From assembly GCA_937121005.1 (NCBI GenBank), contig CAKZKB010000345.1, positions 1 to 12,573 of the forward strand: a stretch of DNA of 12,573 bases, in the 5' to 3' direction. This DNA is from an uncultured cyanobacterium. GTDB taxonomy: Bacteria; Cyanobacteriota; Cyanobacteriia; Cyanobacteriales; Geitlerinemataceae. A program made the translations under genes and the position numbers. Shown in pieces: positions 6,157-10,329 of the stretch; positions within the stretch are counted from its first letter, which is position 1, and each line of letters begins with the position of its first letter. The notes below the pieces were generated by a model, which saw only the letters and a list, made by a program, of their open reading frames with translations, was not told the DNA's origin and did no database searches.

Positions 6157-6204
6157 GCGATATTTGCTACGCAAAGGCTGCGCCTACGCGAATCGCCCCT
6201 ACAG
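6151..6204. repeat. Dispersed palindromic repeat at the pilB 3' end
   Basis: CTGTAGGCGAT at the left end pairs with AATCGCCCCTACAG at the right end (two unpaired bases), with GCTACGC and GCGCCTACGC words inside. This CTGTAGGG/CGATTCGCC-type element is familiar from many cyanobacterial intergenic regions. It supplies the pilB stop codon (6154-6156) and may fold in the 3' end of the mRNA. No U-tract follows. Confidence 0.7.
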
Positions 6205-6230
6205 AAGGCATAAGTTGAGTTAAAAAAGGC

Positions 6231-6350
6231 GTAGGTTGGGTTGAAGTCTGCAACCACAGATAAATAGGATAGACACAGATAGATGAGTTGGTTATCGTGT
6301 TACAGTGTGGGAAGATAAATTAGGATAAGGTTTTCGGTCATCCGGTGAGG
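6231..6350 (-). repeat. Right arm of the 120-bp inverted repeat flanking pilB
   Basis: Its reverse complement matches 4207-4326 at 108 of 120 positions. The inner end begins GTAGGTTGGGT, as at 4069-4079. It lies between pilB and the Uma2 gene and holds no plausible gene. Confidence 0.92.
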
Positions 6351-6355
6351 CGATC

Positions 6356-6374
6356 GGGCGAATGCCATTCGCCC
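6356..6374. repeat. Short palindromic repeat GGGCGAAT-GCC-ATTCGCCC
   Basis: A perfect 8-bp stem with a 3-nt loop, followed by CCTACAG. It shares TCGCCCCTACAG with the right end of the repeat at 6151-6204, so both are pieces of the same dispersed family. It lies about 36 bp upstream of the Uma2 start and rules out the earlier in-frame GTG at 6345 as a likely start. Confidence 0.75.
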
Positions 6375-6410
6375 CTACAGTTATCGAAAAATGGTATCGT
6401 GGAGATATTG

Positions 6411-6995
6411 ATGCGATCGCAGCAAAGATTTATGGTACAAACTCCCACTCAAGCGCTCACCCTAGAGGAGTTCCTCAAACTCCCAGACACCGAACCAGCC
6501 AGCGAATACATTGACGGTAAAGTTATTCAAAAAGCCATGCCCCAGGGACAGCATAGCGTCATTCAAACCGAGCTTTCTGCGGCAATTAACGCGACTCTTA
6601 AAAAAACGCAAACGGCATTGGCACTGACAGAACTGCGTTGTATTTTTGCTGGAAGCGCCATCGTTCCTGATGTCTCTGTATTCAGTTGGGAGCGAATTCC
6701 TCGATACGACAATGGTAAAATTGCCAATGTCTTCCACGCTGCCCCCGATTGGGACATCGAAATTCTCTCTCCCGAACAGCGTCAAACCAAAGTGGTTAAG
6801 AAGATTCTGCGCTGCTTGGAGTATGAAATGCAAATGGGTTGGCTTATCGATCCGGAAGAAGAAACCGTATTCGTTTATCGATCGCAGCAGAGAACCGAAT
6901 GTTTTGACAAAAGCGATCGCGACCTTCCCGTACCTGCATTTGCGTCCGAGTTGCGGTTAACGGTGGGGGAGTTGTTCGCTTGGCTTTCGCCGTAG
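6411..6995 (+). CDS. Uma2 family protein (DUF820, PD-(D/E)XK nuclease fold)
   Basis: Member of a family very expanded in cyanobacteria, with a restriction-endonuclease-like fold; the biological role is not established. It is 194 aa. Visible features are the N-terminal LTLEEFLKLPDTEPASEYIDGK segment (positions about 17-38), VPDVSVF with the likely metal-binding Asp, DIEILSPEQRQTK carrying the second acidic residue and downstream Lys, and YEMQMGWLIDPEEETVFVY, the usual ending of the fold. ATG 6411 is chosen because GGAG lies 6 nt upstream; ATG 6432 is possible but has no clear ribosome binding site. It follows a dispersed hairpin and immediately precedes the rnpB promoter. The stop codon is about 22 bp from the rnpB -10 box. 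Confidence 0.88.
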   Translation: MRSQQRFMVQTPTQALTLEEFLKLPDTEPASEYIDGKVIQKAMPQGQHSVIQTELSAAINATLKKTQTALALTELRCIFAGSAIVPDVSVFSWERIPRYDNGKIANVFHAAPDWDIEILSPEQRQTKVVKKILRCLEYEMQMGWLIDPEEETVFVYRSQQRTECFDKSDRDLPVPAFASELRLTVGELFAWLSP

Positions 6996-7016
6996 CGCGA
7001 TCGTCCCCCCATCGGG

Positions 7017-7022
7017 TATAAT
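7017..7022 (+). promoter_or_regulatory. -10 box of rnpB (TATAAT)
   Basis: A perfect TATAAT ends 8 nt before the first base of the RNase P RNA P1 helix, the right distance for the RNA to start at or within 2 nt of its mature 5' end. No -35 consensus is found at 16-18 bp; that zone overlaps the end of the Uma2 gene and is C-rich. Confidence 0.7.
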
Positions 7023-7030
7023 AACAAGTA

Positions 7031-7414
7031 AGAGAGAAAGTCGGCGAGGCAGTTGCGGATGTGGGAAAATCTCCCCATCTGAGGAAAGTCCGGACTCCCG
7101 AAAGACCAAACTTGCTGGGTAACGCCCAGTGCGGGCAACCGCGAGGAAAGTGCCACAGAAACATACCGCCGATGGCGCGATCGCGCACAGGTAAGGGTGC
7201 AAAGGTGCGGTAAGAGCGCACCAGCAGTATCGAGAGGTGCTGGCTCGGTAAACCCCGGTTGGGTGCAAGGACGAGGAACGACGGTTGGTCTTTTCCCGGT
7301 TCCGAAATGAGTGAGCCGCTCGAGGCGTTTGGTAACAAACGTCCCAGATAGATAACTGCCCTGGCGATCGCGTATCGTCAGAACAGAATCCGGCTTATGT
7401 CCGGCTTTCTCTCT
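7031..7414 (+). ncRNA. rnpB: RNase P RNA, bacterial class A, cyanobacterial type
   Basis: Catalytic RNA that removes the 5' leader from precursor tRNAs, working with the RnpA protein. Both ends are fixed by the P1 helix: 7031-7044 pairs with 7401-7414 (14 pairs, one wobble). P2 is GGCAGTT (7048-7054) with AACTGCC (7354-7360). P3 is GATG-GGG/CCCCATC just after. The P4 core strands are GAGGAAAGTCCGG (7081-7093) and ACAGAATCCGGCTTA (7383-7397). The specificity domain shows GGTAAGGGTGCAAAGGTGCG (7190-7209), then TAAGAGCGCACCAG (7211-7224), and GCTGGCTCGGTAAACCCC follows. The length of about 384 nt is normal. Unusual features are a HIP1 palindrome forming the tip of a P12-position hairpin (7175-7186) and an extra HIP1 hairpin between P2 and P4 (7363-7379). 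It is single-copy and essential in bacteria. Confidence 0.97.
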
Positions 7415-7422
7415 TTTGTTTT
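7401..7422 (+). terminator. Possible rnpB 3' end: P1 strand followed by a T-rich tract
   Basis: The 3' strand of P1 is followed by TTTGTTTT (7415-7422), which reaches the stop codon of the convergent phosphodiesterase gene. The T-rich run could help termination, but the preceding hairpin is the long-range P1 pairing and not a local stem, so this is tentative. Confidence 0.35.
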
Positions 7423-9160
7423 AAATGGGTAATTTGGAAGTCGATCGCAGCAATTTTTCAAATTCAACAAAAGGCATGGGGCGAGCGATATAGTAGCCTT
7501 GGGCGACATCGCAGCCGTGACGCTTCAGAAATTCCAGTTCTTGCGCCGTTTCTACACCTTCTGCTACTGATTTTAACCGCATTTGTCGGGCCATGTCAAG
7601 CACGGCGCGGACGATCGCGGCATTTTTTTCGTTTTTATCGACGTTGCTAATAAAGGCGCGATCGATTTTGAGAACGTCGAAGGGAAACTGTTGTAAATAG
7701 CTCAAAGAGGAGTACCCGGTACCGAAGTCATCAATGGCAACTGTAAACCCGATCGTCCGCAGTGCGGATAGTTGTCGCTGCGCCCCATACATATCGCGCA
7801 CCAAGCAGGTTTCGGTGAGTTCGAGTTCTAAATCGTTGGGGTTGAGATGGGCATCGCTTAAAAATTCAATGGTGCGCTGGCGCAGTTCTAAGTTATCGAA
7901 TTGGCGGCTAGATAAATTCACCGCGACGCGCAAGGAATCCCATCCTTGTAAGTGCAATTGTTTCAAATGTTGGCAAGCGGTTCCCATCACCCAACTGCCT
8001 AAAGGTTCGATGGCTCCAGTTTCTTCAGCGATGGGAATAAATTGATTGGGAGGCACGAACGATCGCCCTTGGCGATACCAACGAGCCAGGGCTTCGGCGG
8101 CAACAATGTTATCCGTTTTTAAGTCAATTTGCGGCTGGTAAAAGACTTGTAACTCGTCGGAGTCTAACTCTAAGGCGCGGCGCAGATCGGATTCCATGGA
8201 GACAAAATCGACTGCACCAATATTGTAGGCGGCGGTATAGAATTCGTATTGGCTGCCGCCGCGCTGCTGGGCGCGATCGCTGGCTTTTTTCGCCTGTTTC
8301 AAGAGTTGAGATAAATCGCGATCGTCGCGAGGGTATAAGGCGATGCCAATGCTAGCGGTAAGAAAGATGGGACGATCGCCAATATTAATGGGTCGAGCGA
8401 TGACTTGTAGGAGCGATCGCGCCGTTTCTGCGGCCGATCGCTTTTGGCTGACTGGGTTGCCAATAATGGTAAATTTGCTGTCGCTCGATCGCGCTACCGT
8501 GCCATTGGCGCAGTTGGTCAACCGCACGGCCACTGCTTTAATTAAAACATTTATTTCGTGGGTTGTCAAGGTTTCTTCGACGCGATCGAAGCGATCCAAA
8601 CTGAGGTGGAAAACGGGAACGAATTGTGCGCTGTCACTGCTCGCCTCATCTGGGGAATTGGACTCTAACAGGGCAACAATTTCGCTAAAGCGATCTTGTA
8701 GGGCAAGATGGTTGGGTAGGTTGGTGAGACTGTCGTGATAGAGAAGATAATTTAACTGTCGTTCGGTGCGATCGAGTTGTTCTTGGACGACGTTGCGCTT
8801 CTGCAACCGAGCCTCGATCGCCTCGATCAGTTCGGCCATAGTAAACGGTTTGGTGAGGTAATCGTCTGCTCCTAATTTCATGCCTTCGCGAATGTCTTGT
8901 CGGGTCGCTTTTGCGGTCAAGAAAATAAAGGGAATACTAGCCGTTTTTAGATCGTCTGCCAGTTGAGAAAGTACGCCGTGACCGTCGAGTTGCGGCATCA
9001 TTACGTCGCACAAAATCAAGTCCGGCCGCTGGGATTTCGCCAATTCTACCCCCGTTGCACCGTTGTCCGCTTCGATGGGTTCGTAGCCGGCTGCATCCAA
9101 CATTTCTAGGACGTTTTCGCGCACGGCTGTTTCGTCTTCAATGAGTAAGATTCTAATCAT
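7421..9160 (-). CDS. Response regulator with degenerate GGDEF and intact EAL (c-di-GMP phosphodiesterase)
   Basis: Predicted cytoplasmic effector of 579 aa that would hydrolyse c-di-GMP to pGpG. The N-terminal receiver (about 1-120) has E8-D9, phosphoacceptor D52, T82 and K104. A GGDEF-fold domain (about 140-310) opens with HDSLTNLPN, but the active-site signature is SDSKF (226-230), so cyclase activity is very unlikely; it may be structural or bind GTP. The EAL domain (about 320-575) keeps E356 of EAL, N415, E450, D477-D478, K498, E534 and Q554, and should be active. It is last in a three-gene operon, 34 nt after the REC-kinase gene, and its receiver is a natural target of the upstream kinases. 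Its stop codon lies 6 nt from the rnpB 3' end, so read-through would be antisense to rnpB. ATG 9160 has no strong Shine-Dalgarno but is the natural receiver start. Confidence 0.95.
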   Translation of the reverse strand: MIRILLIEDETAVRENVLEMLDAAGYEPIEADNGATGVELAKSQRPDLILCDVMMPQLDGHGVLSQLADDLKTASIPFIFLTAKATRQDIREGMKLGADDYLTKPFTMAELIEAIEARLQKRNVVQEQLDRTERQLNYLLYHDSLTNLPNHLALQDRFSEIVALLESNSPDEASSDSAQFVPVFHLSLDRFDRVEETLTTHEINVLIKAVAVRLTNCANGTVARSSDSKFTIIGNPVSQKRSAAETARSLLQVIARPINIGDRPIFLTASIGIALYPRDDRDLSQLLKQAKKASDRAQQRGGSQYEFYTAAYNIGAVDFVSMESDLRRALELDSDELQVFYQPQIDLKTDNIVAAEALARWYRQGRSFVPPNQFIPIAEETGAIEPLGSWVMGTACQHLKQLHLQGWDSLRVAVNLSSRQFDNLELRQRTIEFLSDAHLNPNDLELELTETCLVRDMYGAQRQLSALRTIGFTVAIDDFGTGYSSLSYLQQFPFDVLKIDRAFISNVDKNEKNAAIVRAVLDMARQMRLKSVAEGVETAQELEFLKRHGCDVAQGYYIARPMPFVEFEKLLRSTSKLPI

Positions 9161-9194
9161 GTTTTGTGATTGGTAAAAGGTTGCTAAGACTGGT

Positions 9195-10301
9195 TTAACT
9201 GCATGGAAGGGTAATTGTAAAGGTGGTTCCCTCCCCTTCTTGGCTGCAAAACTCTAGGGTTCCGCCGTGCAGATCGACGGATTTTTTGACGATCGTCAAT
9301 CCCAAACCCGTCCCCTGAATGGTTCCCACATTTTGACAGCGATGGAACGATTCAAAGATGCGATCGCGATCGGATTCTGGAATGCCAATTCCGTTGTCAG
9401 CGATGGTAAAAACAAGATCGCGATCGCGATACTCCAACTCGAAACGAATTTCGCAATGTTCGGGAGAGTATTTAATGGCATTCGAGAGCAAGTTTGCAAG
9501 AATCTGGCGCAACAGCTTATCGTCTAAAATAGGAAAATCTTCCCCTTTCCAGTTGGTTTTAACCCGAAAATCAATCGTGCATTTGTTGTCATAATTCACT
9601 TGTAACTCCTCAATGAGTGCTTGGCAAAATGAAACAATATCGAGAGGTTTAGGCTGAAAGCGAACGCAGTCAGATTCGCTTTTCCCCAGGGTTAGAACAT
9701 CGTCTAGCATTTGGGTCATGTGCTGGACACTGGTTGAAATACGATTGAAATGAATGTTTTTTTTCTCGTCACTCCATTTGTGAGAGTAGTTCTGAAGCAA
9801 TTCAGTCGATCCCATAATCGTTGTGAGCGGCGTGCGAAATTCGTGGGATACCATAGACACGAAACGGGTTTTGAGTTCGTTGAGTTCTCGCTCTTTTTCA
9901 AGAGCCTTTTGCATCTCGCATTCGGCTTTATAGCGAGCGAGTGCAATTTCGACAGTGGTTTGCAATTCTCGTTCCTCAAAGGGTTTGACAATGTAGCCAA
10001 ATGGCTGAGTTTGTTTGGCGCGATCGAGGGTATGGGTATCGGTATGCGCGGTGAGAAAAACGACGGGAAGATTGAAGCGATCGCGAATCATTTTAGCAGT
10101 ATCGATGCCGTCGAGTTGGCCGCGATTGAGGATAATATCCATCAGGATTAAATTGGGTTGGATCTCGGCTGTTTTTTCTAATGCTTTTTCTCCTGAAGAA
10201 ATGACTGGCGGGACGCGATATCCTAACCGTTGGAGCGTATTGCGGATATCCATACCGATAACCGCTTCATCTTCAACGACCATGACTGTAATGTTTTCCA
10301 T
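9195..10301 (-). CDS. REC-HisKA-HATPase histidine kinase with N-terminal receiver
   Basis: Soluble 368-aa signalling protein with no transmembrane or sensory domain. The receiver (about 1-122) has D11-E12, phosphoacceptor D55 in LILMDIILN, T84 and K106, and resembles receivers that feed kinases or outputs (FGYIVKPF). A short charged coiled-coil-like linker (about 123-145) leads to HisKA with H153 in VSHEFRTPLT. The HATPase domain has an N box NLLSNAIKYSP (270-280), a G1 box DNGIGIP (302-308) and a G2 box GTGLGLTIVKK (330-340). Activity is therefore likely gated by phosphorylation of its own receiver by another kinase, making it an intermediate in a relay. It lies 28 nt after the LOV kinase gene and 34 nt before the EAL gene, so operon partners are obvious candidates. 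ATG 10301 has AGGA about 12 nt upstream. Confidence 0.94.
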   Translation of the reverse strand: MENITVMVVEDEAVIGMDIRNTLQRLGYRVPPVISSGEKALEKTAEIQPNLILMDIILNRGQLDGIDTAKMIRDRFNLPVVFLTAHTDTHTLDRAKQTQPFGYIVKPFEERELQTTVEIALARYKAECEMQKALEKERELNELKTRFVSMVSHEFRTPLTTIMGSTELLQNYSHKWSDEKKNIHFNRISTSVQHMTQMLDDVLTLGKSESDCVRFQPKPLDIVSFCQALIEELQVNYDNKCTIDFRVKTNWKGEDFPILDDKLLRQILANLLSNAIKYSPEHCEIRFELEYRDRDLVFTIADNGIGIPESDRDRIFESFHRCQNVGTIQGTGLGLTIVKKSVDLHGGTLEFCSQEGEGTTFTITLPCS

Positions 10302-10329
10302 GAGGGTAAAATCCTGAGATATAATACTG

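Noticed and set aside
4207..6350. Insertion sequence or transposon carrying pilB
   Set aside because: The arms are inverted and well matched, but no transposase or integrase gene and no target duplication could be found. Reported as an inverted repeat only.
6844..7338. Minus-strand open frame covering the Uma2 3' end and rnpB
   Set aside because: It runs antisense through a structured RNA gene and has no protein-like family signature.
8343..8738. Plus-strand frames inside the EAL gene
   Set aside because: They are antisense shadows of the GGDEF/EAL coding sequence with atypical composition.
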